Origin: Acetobacter fabarum
Lineage (GTDB): Bacteria; Pseudomonadota; Alphaproteobacteria; Acetobacterales; Acetobacteraceae
DNA: 58,893 nucleotides
Direction: 5' to 3'
Assembly (NCBI RefSeq): GCF_011516925.1
Contig: NZ_WOTG01000004.1
Coordinates: 1-58,893, forward strand
Shown here piece after piece: positions 30,195-39,883 of this stretch. Both the position numbers and the translations under genes were made by a program. Positions within the stretch are counted from its first letter, which is position 1; each line of letters opens with the position of its first letter. The notes under the pieces were generated by a model. The model had not been told where the DNA came from. It searched no databases and was given only the letters and a program-made list of their open reading frames with translations.

Positions 30195-30655
30195 GTCGTC
30201 GCCACGGATCAGGCAGTAAAACAGGGGGACCGGCAGACTATCTTGCCGGTCTTTCCTCATCTGGCCCATCGCAGCGGCAGTTGCGGGTAGGCGAAGAAGT
30301 GCGGCGCGTTCTGGCTGAGCTGTTTGCGCGCACCACCTTCCGTGACCCGGACCTGTCCGATGTTGCCATTACCGTGACCGAAGTCCGGCTTGCGCCAGAC
30401 TTCAAACACGCCACTGTTTTTGTCACACGGCTGGGGCGTAGCGACGTTGCGGCCCTTCTGCCCGGACTTAAGCGGGTGGCCCCGTGGCTGCGTACCCAGC
30501 TTGCCCACAAGCTGAGCATACGCACAGTGCCCGAACTACACTTCCAGCCCGATACGGCGCTGGATACAGCCATGCATGTGGATTCGCTCCTGCGCCTGCC
30601 AGAAGTCCAGCGTGACCTTGGCAAAGCAGGCAACGACCAGCCGGATGAAGACTAA
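30191..30655 (+). CDS. rbfA: Ribosome-binding factor A
   Basis: The 154-residue KH-like protein binds the 5' end of 16S rRNA during 30S maturation and cold adaptation. Family landmarks are [95 protein letters not shown]. The first 28 residues are a Gly/Ser-rich extension. The ATG overlaps the infB stop by four bases, and this is the last gene of the operon, closed by a strong terminator 38 bases later. truB and rpsO, which often follow, are absent here. Confidence 0.95.
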   Translation: MSRRHGSGSKTGGPADYLAGLSSSGPSQRQLRVGEEVRRVLAELFARTTFRDPDLSDVAITVTEVRLAPDFKHATVFVTRLGRSDVAALLPGLKRVAPWLRTQLAHKLSIRTVPELHFQPDTALDTAMHVDSLLRLPEVQRDLGKAGNDQPDED

Positions 30656-30692
30656 GGTCTGGCCGGTAGCCAGTCATGGCAAACAGCTTTTT

Positions 30693-30729
30693 AAAAACCT
30701 GCCGGGGAGCACCCTGGCAGGTTTTTTTT
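30693..30729 (+). terminator. Terminator of the rimP-infB-rbfA operon
   Basis: AAAAACCTGCC pairs with GGCAGGTTTTT around a GC-rich loop, followed by eight T. The hexanucleotide array begins at its last base. Confidence 0.92.
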
Positions 30730-30760
30730 GACCCTGACCCTGACCCTGACCCTGACCCTG
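30729..30760. repeat. Hexanucleotide tandem array (TGACCC)x5 then TGTA
   Basis: Five exact copies of TGACCC are followed by TG and TAACC, between the rbfA terminator and the 3' end of the lrp-like gene. The array at 33785-33816 has the same plan with G in place of the first C. Confidence 0.95.
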
Positions 30761-30765
30761 TAACC

Positions 30766-31227
30766 TTACCCGCCCGTCTGTGCTTTTTCCTGCTGAACAA
30801 CAGGGCGGATGGCAAAATTGCTCTGAATGCGCACAACACCGGGCATGCGGGATAATTCCTCCTTATGGATGCGTTCGTAATCCTGCATGTCGCGCGCTTC
30901 CACCCGGAGCAGGTAGTCGGCGTCTCCCGTCATCAGGTAGCACTCCTTTACATCGGGGCATTCGCGGATACGGCTTTCAAAGCGGCGGAGGCATTCCTCT
31001 GTCTGGCGTTCGAGTGTGATCTGCACAATGACCGTAGCTACAGGGGGTGCGTTGCGGCGGGCGATAATGGCCTGATAACCGCGTATAACCCCTTCTTTTT
31101 CCAGAATTTTTACACGCCGCAGGCAGGCCGAGGGGGAAAGCCCTATACGCTCGGCCAGTTCGGCGTTGCTCAGGCGGCCATCATGGCGTAGGTGGCGGAG
31201 AATGGCCTCGTTAATGCGGTCTGGCAT
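30766..31227 (-). CDS. Lrp/AsnC family regulator, likely of the alr-dadA operon
   Basis: The 153-residue regulator runs from the ATG at 31227. Residues 1-55 are the AsnC-type helix-turn-helix (INEAILRHLRHDGRLSNAELAERIGLSPSACLRRVKILEKEGVIRGYQAII); residues 70-145 are the RAM effector domain (VIVQITLERQTEECLRRFESRIRECPDVKECYLMTGDADYLLRVEARDMQDYERIHKEELSRMPGVVRIQSNFAIRPVV given here only as two blocks: ECYLMTGDADYLLRV and LSRMPGVVRIQSNFAI). It is divergent from alr-dadA with 137 bases between starts, an arrangement typical of BkdR/DadR-like regulators that respond to alanine. The AT-rich middle of that spacer (around 31255-31280) is the probable binding region. Confidence 0.92.
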   Translation of the reverse strand: MPDRINEAILRHLRHDGRLSNAELAERIGLSPSACLRRVKILEKEGVIRGYQAIIARRNAPPVATVIVQITLERQTEECLRRFESRIRECPDVKECYLMTGDADYLLRVEARDMQDYERIHKEELSRMPGVVRIQSNFAIRPVVQQEKAQTGG

Positions 31228-31364
31228 GATCTGTCTTTTGTGGCCTTTTGGCGCAATATTATGCAAAAATAAAAAGCAAACGCCCCAATCATGCACCACA
31301 ATGGCAGGATATGCCATAAAGAGTGGGGTAAAATTCTGATACCGTAACAGAACGGATAGATGTC
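31228..31364. promoter_or_regulatory. Divergent promoter region of the lrp-like gene and alr-dadA
   Basis: The 137-base spacer contains an AT-rich core (GCGCAATATTATGCAAAAAT at about 31250-31269) that is much poorer in GC than its neighbours and includes the near-palindrome GCAATATTATGC. It is a plausible binding site for the Lrp-type regulator; no exact consensus can be claimed. Confidence 0.45.
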
Positions 31365-32501
31365 GTGACCCAAGCTCCCACCCCCATGCACGCTGGCTGG
31401 CCCGCACAACGCGCCGGAGCGGTGCTGAGCGTTAATCTGGATGCGGTAGCCCATAATTACCGCCTGCTTCGGGCCCGTGTGCCCAACGCGGTGTGTGCGG
31501 CTGTGGTCAAGGCCGATGCCTATGGGCTGGGAGCGGCACAGGTTGCCCCCGCGCTGGTGCAGGCCGGGGCCGCACAGTTTTTTGTTGCCCATGTGGACGA
31601 GGGGCTGGCCCTGCGCCCGCATGTTGGGGAGCAGGTGGGCATTACCGTGCTGCACGGCCCCCGGCCCGATGCGGTGGAGGCCTGTCTGGCTCATGGGTTG
31701 CGCCCGGTGCTGAACAGTGTGGAGCAGATTGGCTGGGTCCGTGCGGTGGCGCAGGCGCAGCAGCGGCGCGTGGGGGTTGTGCTGCAACTGGATACGGGCA
31801 TGTCCCGCTTTGGCCTGTCCGCGCAGGATGTGGCGGATATTGCCGCCAACCCCGCCGTGCTGGATGGGCTGGACGTGCAACTGGTCATGAGCCATCTGGC
31901 CTGTGCGGATGAGCGGGCAAACCCTGCCAACGCGGAGCAGGCGGCCCGTCTGGTGGCTTATGCTGCTCAACTGCCGGTTTCTGCCCCGCTCAGCCTTGCC
32001 GCATCCTCCGGGGTGTTTCTGGGACCGGATTATCATTTTGGCCTCGTGCGCCCCGGTGCCGCACTCTATGGCGTGGCGCCCCAGCCGGGCGAGCCAAACC
32101 CCCTACGCCCGGTTGTGGGGCTGAAGGCCCATGTATTGCAGACCCGTACCCTCAGCAAAGGGGACCGGGTCGGTTACGGGCTGACATGGCGGGCCGAAGG
32201 GCCATGCCGTGTGGCGACCATTGCCGTAGGCTATGCGGATGGTTTTGTGCGCGCCCGTGCCAACGGCCTTGTGTGGTTCGGGGGGCAGCCCCTGCCCATA
32301 TTGGGCCGTATTTCCATGGATTCCATGACTGTGGATATTTCCGCCATTCCGCCGGGCCAGCTTGAGGCCGATGGCATGGTGGAACTGCTGAACGAAACAT
32401 ACGGCGTGGACGACGTGGCCCGCGCTGAAGGAACGATCGGCTACGAAGTCCTGACATCGCTCGGGCATCGCTATCATCGCAATTATACACGAACTGCCTG
32501 A
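31365..32501 (+). CDS. alr: Alanine racemase
   Basis: The 378-residue PLP enzyme interconverts L- and D-alanine. The catalytic lysine is in [13 protein letters not shown] near residue 44, and the second catalytic residue, Tyr, is in RVGYGLTW near 272. Also visible are [20 protein letters not shown], and the C-terminal [11 protein letters not shown]. The gene starts at a GTG (31365); an ATG eight codons later is possible. It lies 29 bases before dadA and opposite an Lrp regulator, so it is more likely the catabolic racemase (DadX type) feeding D-alanine to DadA than the cell-wall one; a second alr copy elsewhere would be needed to decide. Confidence 0.95.
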   Translation: MTQAPTPMHAGWPAQRAGAVLSVNLDAVAHNYRLLRARVPNAVCAAVVKADAYGLGAAQVAPALVQAGAAQFFVAHVDEGLALRPHVGEQVGITVLHGPRPDAVEACLAHGLRPVLNSVEQIGWVRAVAQAQQRRVGVVLQLDTGMSRFGLSAQDVADIAANPAVLDGLDVQLVMSHLACADERANPANAEQAARLVAYAAQLPVSAPLSLAASSGVFLGPDYHFGLVRPGAALYGVAPQPGEPNPLRPVVGLKAHVLQTRTLSKGDRVGYGLTWRAEGPCRVATIAVGYADGFVRARANGLVWFGGQPLPILGRISMDSMTVDISAIPPGQLEADGMVELLNETYGVDDVARAEGTIGYEVLTSLGHRYHRNYTRTA

Positions 32502-32530
32502 GGGCAGAGCAGCAGGGAAAGAGTGAGATC

Positions 32531-33816
<1,286 letters not shown>

Positions 33817-33820
33817 TAGT

Positions 33821-33857
33821 GGCCCTTGCGGCACAGGCTTAAGGGCCGGGTGTTTTT
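33821..33857 (+). terminator. Terminator of alr-dadA
   Basis: GGCCCTT pairs with AAGGGCC across a 13-base loop, followed a few bases later by GTTTTTG. It is moderate in strength. Confidence 0.55.
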
Positions 33858-33885
33858 GCCCCTTTCCCATGCCCCGCTTGCGTGT

Positions 33886-35052
33886 TCAGGCGTGTTCTGG
33901 TGGGGGCAGGTGAACTTTTGCCGCACCATAAATATGGTAGAGCGAACTTGCTGGCATGTGGTCCACCGCTGGTGTGCCGTCTGGCCCCCTGCGGTCGATC
34001 CAGCCGCCGTGCAGGTGTGCGGGGGCAAAATCTGCAAAAAATAAGCGGGTCAGGTCGGTTTGCAGCCGGCTGTCTTCCGCAGCGCTGCCTCCTTCTGCCT
34101 GTCTGCATGCCAGCAGGCGAAGCAGCTCCGTCTGGGGCCAGATGCGGGTACCGGTCTGGGTGAGTGTGCCATCATCCATCATGCCGTCCCGCACAAGCTG
34201 GTGGGTCACGCCATGCCGCCTGCCGGACTGGTAAAGATGTTCGGCTACATGGCGCAGTGCTGTTCTGGCCTTATCGGTGGGGTTGAGGCGCGTATAGGTG
34301 CCAAGCAGCCATGCCCACTCAAACAGGTGCCCCGGTTCCACCGGGTTCTGGCCATATGCGTGGCAGGGTGTCCAGTCGGAGCCAAAAAACTCCAGCAGCA
34401 GGCCCGAACGCGGGCTGATAAAGCGCTCGTGCGCCAGAGCAACCAGAGATTGCGCGCGGTCAAGGTAAAACTGGTCCGCCGTGGCCTCAAAAAGCGCAAG
34501 ATACGCTTCCAGCAGGTGCATGTGCGGGTTCTGGCGGCGGGTGGCATCTGGTGCGGGCACGGCATCGGCAAAACCGCCGTGGGGGGCATGGAAAATGCTT
34601 TCCACCTCCAGCACGGTTTTTTGCGCAACCGCAAGCAGTGCGGGCTCCCCGCTCAGGCGGTAGGCCCATGCGTAGGCAAACAGGATGAAGGCGTGGGCAT
34701 ACAGGTCGCGCACGGTGCTGGAAGGGCGGCCATCTGGCCCGATGGCAAAAACCCAGCCCGGCTGGTCATCGGCCTGCCAGTAGCGGGCCTGCACTGTGGC
34801 CAGAGCGTGCAGGGCGTTGTCTGCCGCGTTAAAAACACCATCCAGCCGGGCCTGGCAGAAGGTGGCAATCTGGCGGGCCTGCACCATAAGGCGCAGATGC
34901 GGCAGGGGCAGTGGGGTGGCATCAAACGCCAGCCGCTCGTGGTACAGGTGGCGGGTGGGGTCGTAGCCCGCGCTGCTCCATAAGGGGAGCGCCTGATGGG
35001 CCAGCCACGCGGCCCATGGCGGTGTGCCGGGCTGCGCCGTATGCTCAGACAT
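33886..35052 (-). CDS. AGE-family sugar epimerase/isomerase
   Basis: The 388-residue (alpha/alpha)6-barrel protein belongs to the N-acylglucosamine 2-epimerase family, which includes mannose and glucose isomerases acting on free or phosphorylated sugars. Family landmarks with catalytic His residues are NPHMHLLEAYLALFEA (near 180), PVEPGHLFEWAWLLG (near 255), IWPQTELLRLLA, and GGWIDRRGPDGTPAVDHMPASSLYHI at the end. The start overlaps hldE by eight bases, so it is coupled to LPS heptose synthesis. The substrate is unknown: it could supply mannose- or heptose-type precursors. The Ugd-HldD-HldE-AGE order is unusual as far as I know. Confidence 0.88.
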   Translation of the reverse strand: MSEHTAQPGTPPWAAWLAHQALPLWSSAGYDPTRHLYHERLAFDATPLPLPHLRLMVQARQIATFCQARLDGVFNAADNALHALATVQARYWQADDQPGWVFAIGPDGRPSSTVRDLYAHAFILFAYAWAYRLSGEPALLAVAQKTVLEVESIFHAPHGGFADAVPAPDATRRQNPHMHLLEAYLALFEATADQFYLDRAQSLVALAHERFISPRSGLLLEFFGSDWTPCHAYGQNPVEPGHLFEWAWLLGTYTRLNPTDKARTALRHVAEHLYQSGRRHGVTHQLVRDGMMDDGTLTQTGTRIWPQTELLRLLACRQAEGGSAAEDSRLQTDLTRLFFADFAPAHLHGGWIDRRGPDGTPAVDHMPASSLYHIYGAAKVHLPPPEHA

Positions 35053-36499
35053 TGGAAGGCTTGGCGTGCGGCGCGTTCATTTTCCGGACCAGATTGCTGG
35101 TTGAACAGCCCGCGACCAGCGAGACCAGTTCCACCCGCCCCCCGGCGGCCTTGACCACATCGGCCCCGACCACGGTATCCTCTGTGTAATCCGCCCCTTT
35201 AACCAGCACATCGGGCTGGAGGGCGGTAATCAGCTCCAGTGGGGTATCTTCTTCAAAAATGACCACCATATCCACGTCGCGCAGGGCGCGGATGACCGTG
35301 GCGCGCGCCATTTCGTCCTGCACGGGGCGGGTTGGGCCCTTGAGCCTGCGGACGGAGGCATCGCTGTTAATGGCCACCACCAGCTTGTCCCCCAGTTGTG
35401 CCGCAGCATGAAGGAGGGAGACATGCCCCGGATGCAGCAGGTCAAAACAGCCATTGGTGAACACAACGCTGGCCCCGTGCTGGTGCCACCGGCGCATGAC
35501 CGCGCAGGCCTGTGGCCATGTGGCGATCAGCCCCGTATCGGGGTTGTCTTCCTTGAGCTCCTCGGCCAGCTCGGCGCGGGTAACGGCGGCGGTGCCCAGC
35601 TTGCTGACGGCAATGGAGGCCGCCACCGTGGCAATGACAATGGCGGTATCCAGGTCCTGCCCGGCGGAGAGCACGCTGCCAATGGTGGCGACCACCGCAT
35701 CCCCGGCCCCCGAGACATCATACACCTCGGATTTGCGGGCGACCTGATGGCGGATATGCCCGTTGCGCTGCCACAGGGTCATGCCCTCTTCGGAGCGGGT
35801 GATCAGCACATCGCCCCCGAACTGGGCGGAGGCCGCCTGAGCCGCGTGTTCCACCTCTGCGTTCGTGTGCAGGGGCAGGCCGGTGGCCACGGCCATTTCC
35901 GCCCGGTTGGGGGTTATCAGGCTGGCGCCACGGTATGCGGCAAAGGTCTTGCGCTTGGGGTCCACAATAACGGGAATATTTTTGGCCCGTGCATGCCCGA
36001 TAACGGCCTGTAGCACCGGCTCGGACAGAACTCCCTTGGCGTAATCGGAGCAGATCAGCACGTCTGCCGTATCCAGTGCGGCAATGCAGTGCGCGATCAG
36101 GCTGTTCCGGGTGGCGGGGGAAAAGTCGATAATGGTTTCATCATCAATGCGCACGATCTGCTGGTGCCCGCTGACAACCCGCATTTTGGAAATGGTCGCC
36201 CAGCCCGGTTCAGCCACAAGGCCGTGCACGTCTATGCCGGGCCATGCGGCAAGGGCGTTGCGCAGGGTCTGGGCGTTTTCATCCTGCCCGACAACGCCAA
36301 TCAGGCTGACTGTACAGCCCAGTGCCGCGGCATTGACGGCCACATTGGCGGCCCCGCCGGGTACGGCACTCTGGCGGGCCTTGCGCAGCACCGGCACGGG
36401 GGCCTCGGGCGAGATCCGCTCCACCGCGCCAAAAACATACTGGTCCAGCAGCAGGTCGCCGATAACAACAAGCCGTCCGAATTCAAAATTTTCAATCAT
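35045..36499 (-). CDS. hldE: Bifunctional heptose 7-phosphate kinase / heptose 1-phosphate adenylyltransferase
   Basis: The 484-residue enzyme has a ribokinase-type domain (about 1-320) and a nucleotidyltransferase domain (about 345-475). The kinase has GDLLLDQYVFG, SVPGGAANVAVNAAALG and the catalytic DVSGAGDAVVATIG; the transferase has FTNGCFDLLHPGHVSLLH and the KGPTRPVQDEMARATVIRAL block. It phosphorylates D-glycero-D-manno-heptose 7-phosphate at C1 and later adenylylates the 1-phosphate, making the ADP-heptose precursor for LPS inner core. hldD is directly upstream in the same operon and an AGE-family epimerase overlaps its end. gmhA and gmhB are not in the window. Confidence 0.97.
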   Translation of the reverse strand: MIENFEFGRLVVIGDLLLDQYVFGAVERISPEAPVPVLRKARQSAVPGGAANVAVNAAALGCTVSLIGVVGQDENAQTLRNALAAWPGIDVHGLVAEPGWATISKMRVVSGHQQIVRIDDETIIDFSPATRNSLIAHCIAALDTADVLICSDYAKGVLSEPVLQAVIGHARAKNIPVIVDPKRKTFAAYRGASLITPNRAEMAVATGLPLHTNAEVEHAAQAASAQFGGDVLITRSEEGMTLWQRNGHIRHQVARKSEVYDVSGAGDAVVATIGSVLSAGQDLDTAIVIATVAASIAVSKLGTAAVTRAELAEELKEDNPDTGLIATWPQACAVMRRWHQHGASVVFTNGCFDLLHPGHVSLLHAAAQLGDKLVVAINSDASVRRLKGPTRPVQDEMARATVIRALRDVDMVVIFEEDTPLELITALQPDVLVKGADYTEDTVVGADVVKAAGGRVELVSLVAGCSTSNLVRKMNAPHAKPSNV

Positions 36500-36537
36500 G
36501 GATGCTCATGCTCGCGGGGGGGCGGGGGGTATGGCGG

Positions 36538-37551
36538 TCATGGTGTGTGGTCTGGCTGGGTGCGCAGCAGGTGGTGCACATAGTCGGCCACACCATCGGC
36601 CACATTGTCCAGTGCTACGGTGCACCCGGTGGCGCGCAGGGCGCGCATGTCCGCCTGTGTGTAGCACTGGTAGCGGCCACGCAGCGTGTCGGGGAAGGGA
36701 ACATACTCCAGTAGGCCGGTGCGCACCATTTCGGCCCGGTCCAGCGGCGGCAGGCTGCGCGCGGCGCGCACGGTGTTCACGACTGTTGTGGCAACATCAT
36801 TAAACGGCTGTGCCTTGCCTGTGCCCAGGTTGAACACGCCGCTATGCCCGGGGTTGTCAAAGAACCAGAGCTTGGTGGCCACCAGATCCTTGACCGCAAT
36901 AAAATCGCGCATCTGCTCGCCCGGCTGGTACGGCCCGTATTCCCCAAACAGGCGGACGCGCCCTTCGGCCATGAACTGGTTGAAGTTGTGGAACGCCACG
37001 GAGGCCATGCCGCCCTTGTGCTGCTCGCGCGGGCCATACACGTTAAAGTAACGGAAACCCGCAACCTGCGTGCTCAGCCCGGGCAGGGCGCGCCTGACCA
37101 CCTGATCAAACAGCAGTTTGGAATAGCCATAGACGTTGAGCGGCTTTTCGTTGGCGGGGGCTTCGGTAAAGGTGGTGGACGCGCCATAGGTGGCCGCACT
37201 GGAGGCGTAGAGCAGGCGGGTGCCCGTGTTCTGGCAGTAGGCCAGCAGTTTTTTGCTGGGCTCATAATTGCTGGCCATCACGTAGCGGCCATTGCGCTCG
37301 GTGGTGGAGGAGCAGGCCCCTTCATGAAAAATCGTATCTATTGGCCCGTAATGGCCAGCACTCAGGGCATCGTAGAACGTGTCCTTGTCCACGTAGTCGC
37401 TGATCGCAAGGTCGGCCAGATTAAGCGCCTTGTCGCCGTTGGTCAGGTTGTCCACGGCAATAATGTCGGTCAGCCCGCGCTGGTTAAGGGCATGGATGAT
37501 GTTGCTGCCAATAAACCCGGCACCCCCGGTGACAATAAGACGTCTGGCCAT
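36538..37551 (-). CDS. hldD: ADP-L-glycero-D-manno-heptose 6-epimerase
   Basis: The 337-residue extended short-chain dehydrogenase converts ADP-D-glycero-manno-heptose to the L,D form, the last step before LPS core assembly. The N-terminal Rossmann motif is [20 protein letters not shown]; family residues are [28 protein letters not shown] and [19 protein letters not shown], with the catalytic Tyr in [12 protein letters not shown]. The ATG at 37551 starts [10 protein letters not shown]. 208 bases separate it from ugd upstream; hldE starts 38 bases after its stop. Confidence 0.96.
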   Translation of the reverse strand: MARRLIVTGGAGFIGSNIIHALNQRGLTDIIAVDNLTNGDKALNLADLAISDYVDKDTFYDALSAGHYGPIDTIFHEGACSSTTERNGRYVMASNYEPSKKLLAYCQNTGTRLLYASSAATYGASTTFTEAPANEKPLNVYGYSKLLFDQVVRRALPGLSTQVAGFRYFNVYGPREQHKGGMASVAFHNFNQFMAEGRVRLFGEYGPYQPGEQMRDFIAVKDLVATKLWFFDNPGHSGVFNLGTGKAQPFNDVATTVVNTVRAARSLPPLDRAEMVRTGLLEYVPFPDTLRGRYQCYTQADMRALRATGCTVALDNVADGVADYVHHLLRTQPDHTP

Positions 37552-37759
37552 ATCAGCACGGCACCATGTGCTCGGGGGGAGGAACGGTTACGGTCATAGG
37601 CGCCAGCTCTGTGTTCTGTGTCTTTGCACGGTGGTTCAAAACAGCGGACGCGCCCATGGTGCTTCCAGCCTGAACCGATACTAATTGCACAGGCATGAAC
37701 AGGCAAATACAACCCCGCCCCCACCCGCGGCGGGTGCGCCGGAGTGTGCTTGGGTGTGC

Positions 37760-38926
37760 TCAGTCGCTGCCGAACAGGTCGCGGGTGAACACGCGGTCCT
37801 TTACATCAGCCAGTTCGGGGTGGTGGCGGTTGCTGACAATAATGGACGACACAGCCTTGAACTCATCCAGATTGCGCAGCACGCGCGAGCCAAAGAACTG
37901 TTCTTCCGCCATGGCAGGCTCATAGACCACAATCTCGATCCCCTTGGCCTTGAGCCGCTTCATGATCCCCTGAATGGAGCTTTGCCGGAAGTTATCGGAT
38001 GCCGTTTTCATGGCCAGCCGGTAAATGCCGACCACCTTGGGCTGCATGGCCAGAATCTGGTCGGCCAGAAAATCCTTGCGGGTGCGGTTGGCGTCCACAA
38101 TGGCGCGGATCAGGTTCTGGGGGACCTGCATGTAGTTGGCCAGAAGCTGTTTGGTGTCTTTGGGCAGGCAGTAGCCGCCATAGCCAAAGGAGGGGTTGTT
38201 GTAATGCTGGCCTATGCGCGGGTCGAGGCAGACACCCTCTATAATCTGGCGGGTGTCCAGCCCACGGGCCAGTGCGTAGCTGTCCAGTTCGTTAAAAAAG
38301 GCCACGCGCATGGCAAGGTAGGTGTTGGCAAACAGCTTTATGGCCTCGGCCTCTGTGGCTTCGGTAAACAGCAGGGGCACGTCTTTTTTGATCGCCCCTT
38401 CAAGCATAAGGGCGGCAAAGCGTTCGGCCCGGGCGCTGCGTTCCCCCACAATAATGCGCGACGGGTGGAGGTTGTCATACAGTGCGCGGCCTTCGCGCAG
38501 GAACTCGGGGGAAAAAATGACCTGCTCGGTGTTCAGCTCCGCGCGGATCTGGTCCACAAACCCGACCGGAATGGTGGATTTGATAACAATGGTCGCCTCG
38601 GGGTTGAGCGCGCTGACACGGGCAATCACATCCGTTACGGAGGATGTGTCAAAGTAGTTTTCCTGCGCATCATAATTGGTCGGGGTGGCAATGATGACAA
38701 AGCTGGCATCTTGGCTGGCTGCGGTCAGGTCTGTTGTGGCATTCAGGCTGAGTGGCCTGTTGTGCAGGTAGTCCTCGATCTCGGTATCAATAATGGGGGA
38801 GACCCGGTTATTCACCTTGTGGACCCGCCCGGCATCCACATCCACGGCCATTACGTCATGGTGCTGGGCCAGCAGAATGGCGTTGGACAGGCCAACATAC
38901 CCAAGACCGACAACTGCAATTTTCAT
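37760..38926 (-). CDS. ugd: UDP-glucose 6-dehydrogenase
   Basis: The 388-residue NAD enzyme oxidises UDP-glucose to UDP-glucuronate, a precursor for exopolysaccharide and LPS sugars. The N-terminal nucleotide loop is [25 protein letters not shown]. The catalytic Cys is in [14 protein letters not shown] near residue 255. [19 protein letters not shown] and the C-terminal [17 protein letters not shown] are also family features. The length and the [18 protein letters not shown] opening fit the Escherichia coli-type short Ugd. It is the first gene of the minus-strand run; a GC hairpin (CACCC-GGGTG at 37721-37735) lies between it and hldD, so hldD may have its own promoter. Confidence 0.95.
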   Translation of the reverse strand: MKIAVVGLGYVGLSNAILLAQHHDVMAVDVDAGRVHKVNNRVSPIIDTEIEDYLHNRPLSLNATTDLTAASQDASFVIIATPTNYDAQENYFDTSSVTDVIARVSALNPEATIVIKSTIPVGFVDQIRAELNTEQVIFSPEFLREGRALYDNLHPSRIIVGERSARAERFAALMLEGAIKKDVPLLFTEATEAEAIKLFANTYLAMRVAFFNELDSYALARGLDTRQIIEGVCLDPRIGQHYNNPSFGYGGYCLPKDTKQLLANYMQVPQNLIRAIVDANRTRKDFLADQILAMQPKVVGIYRLAMKTASDNFRQSSIQGIMKRLKAKGIEIVVYEPAMAEEQFFGSRVLRNLDEFKAVSSIIVSNRHHPELADVKDRVFTRDLFGSD

Positions 38927-39065
38927 GGTGTTCTTTCCCCCACACCCTGCGTGATCGGGGCGTATTGTCCCGGTGCGTCAAGGCGTTGCAATACATGAGC
39001 CGCCAGAATCCGTCACGCTGTTTTGCAGGGCGTTATGCCGCGGCCGGGGGCTTAAAAGGCCCGGC

Positions 39066-39557
39066 CTAATGGGCCTGTGCGCGCAGGCGGAATGTTGGCG
39101 GGCGCGGGGGTATGGCGGTTTTTTTGGAAATAACCAGATACTCATGCGGGTAACGGCCCAGTTTGATGGCGCGCATATGGGCCTTAAGGGCCAGCAGGGT
39201 TTCAAACGAGTGGGGGTGGTACTCGGCTATTGTGTCTTCACGCCCGACAACCAGAGTGGAATCCGCAAAGGCAATCAGCAGGCAGTGCTGGGTGTTTTGC
39301 AAGAACAGGTGGTCTTTCCCTTGCGCAAAATATCCGCTCAGGCGTTCGCGGGTTTTGGAAAACAGGTAATAGGCGGGCTTGTAAAAGGTTCTGCCCCCTT
39401 TTTCTTCCGCGGTCATGACCAGAAATGAGTGGCTTTTTGCTGGTGGGGGAACCAGCACATGGCTGGTGGCAAGGCCACGCAGGCCATATTCCAGCCGGGA
39501 TACCAGAATATCCACAAGCTCATAAACAAATCGGAAAATGTTGTAGCGGTATGTCAT
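39066..39557 (-). CDS. Uncharacterised protein beside the envelope-sugar genes
   Basis: The 163-residue protein runs from ATG 39557; a GTG at 39593 would add twelve residues and has AAGGA touching it, so the start is open. The N-terminus TYRYNIFRFVYELVDILVSRLEYGLRGLATS is amphipathic and could bind the membrane surface. The middle has KGGRTFYKPAYYLFSKTRERLSGYFAQGKDHLFLQNTQHCLLIAFADST, the end is basic and Pro/Arg-rich. No signal peptide or domain is recognised. It lies 139 bases before ugd on the same strand and opposite the glucanase gene. Cytoplasmic or peripheral membrane location is likely. Confidence 0.6.
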   Translation of the reverse strand: MTYRYNIFRFVYELVDILVSRLEYGLRGLATSHVLVPPPAKSHSFLVMTAEEKGGRTFYKPAYYLFSKTRERLSGYFAQGKDHLFLQNTQHCLLIAFADSTLVVGREDTIAEYHPHSFETLLALKAHMRAIKLGRYPHEYLVISKKTAIPPRPPTFRLRAQAH

Positions 39558-39883
39558 GGCGGAATCATATTCGGGGCTGGAATGATCAGGCACTCCTTAT
39601 ATCCCTAACAGGAGGAGCTGCGCACGGTGTTGTTTTGCATGCTTGTGGGGCGGTCAGGGCTGGGCAGGCATGTTGTATGGGTGGTGGCCGCCCACATAGC
39701 CTTTGAGGCACACATAAAACGTGAATATTTTCTGAAATTCGGCAGATTCCGTGGCGCAGGCCCCCGCTCCGCTCTGGCGGGGTGCGGGACATGGCCCCTA
39801 TATTCAACGCCCGTTCCGGTGCAGCGCGGCAACCGGGCCGGACAGAAAACAGCCCGCTGCGGCAGTGGCGCTGGTGTGAACAG
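39558..39883 (+). other. 326-base divergent region with possible small ORF before the glucanase gene
   Basis: This space lies between the divergent unknown gene and the glucanase gene. It holds an AGGAGG ribosome-like site at 39610-39615 and a GTG at 39627 that opens an 86-codon frame whose stop overlaps the glucanase ATG (ATGA at 39884-39887). The frame's product is low in complexity and may not be real. Otherwise I see only promoter-like AT-richer sequence near 39715-39745 and a GC hairpin near 39765-39785. Confidence 0.35.

Noticed and set aside
37721..37735. Hairpin CACCC-GCGGC-GGGTG between ugd and hldD as a terminator
   Set aside because: The stem is short and lacks a T-tract, so I mention it only within the ugd entry.
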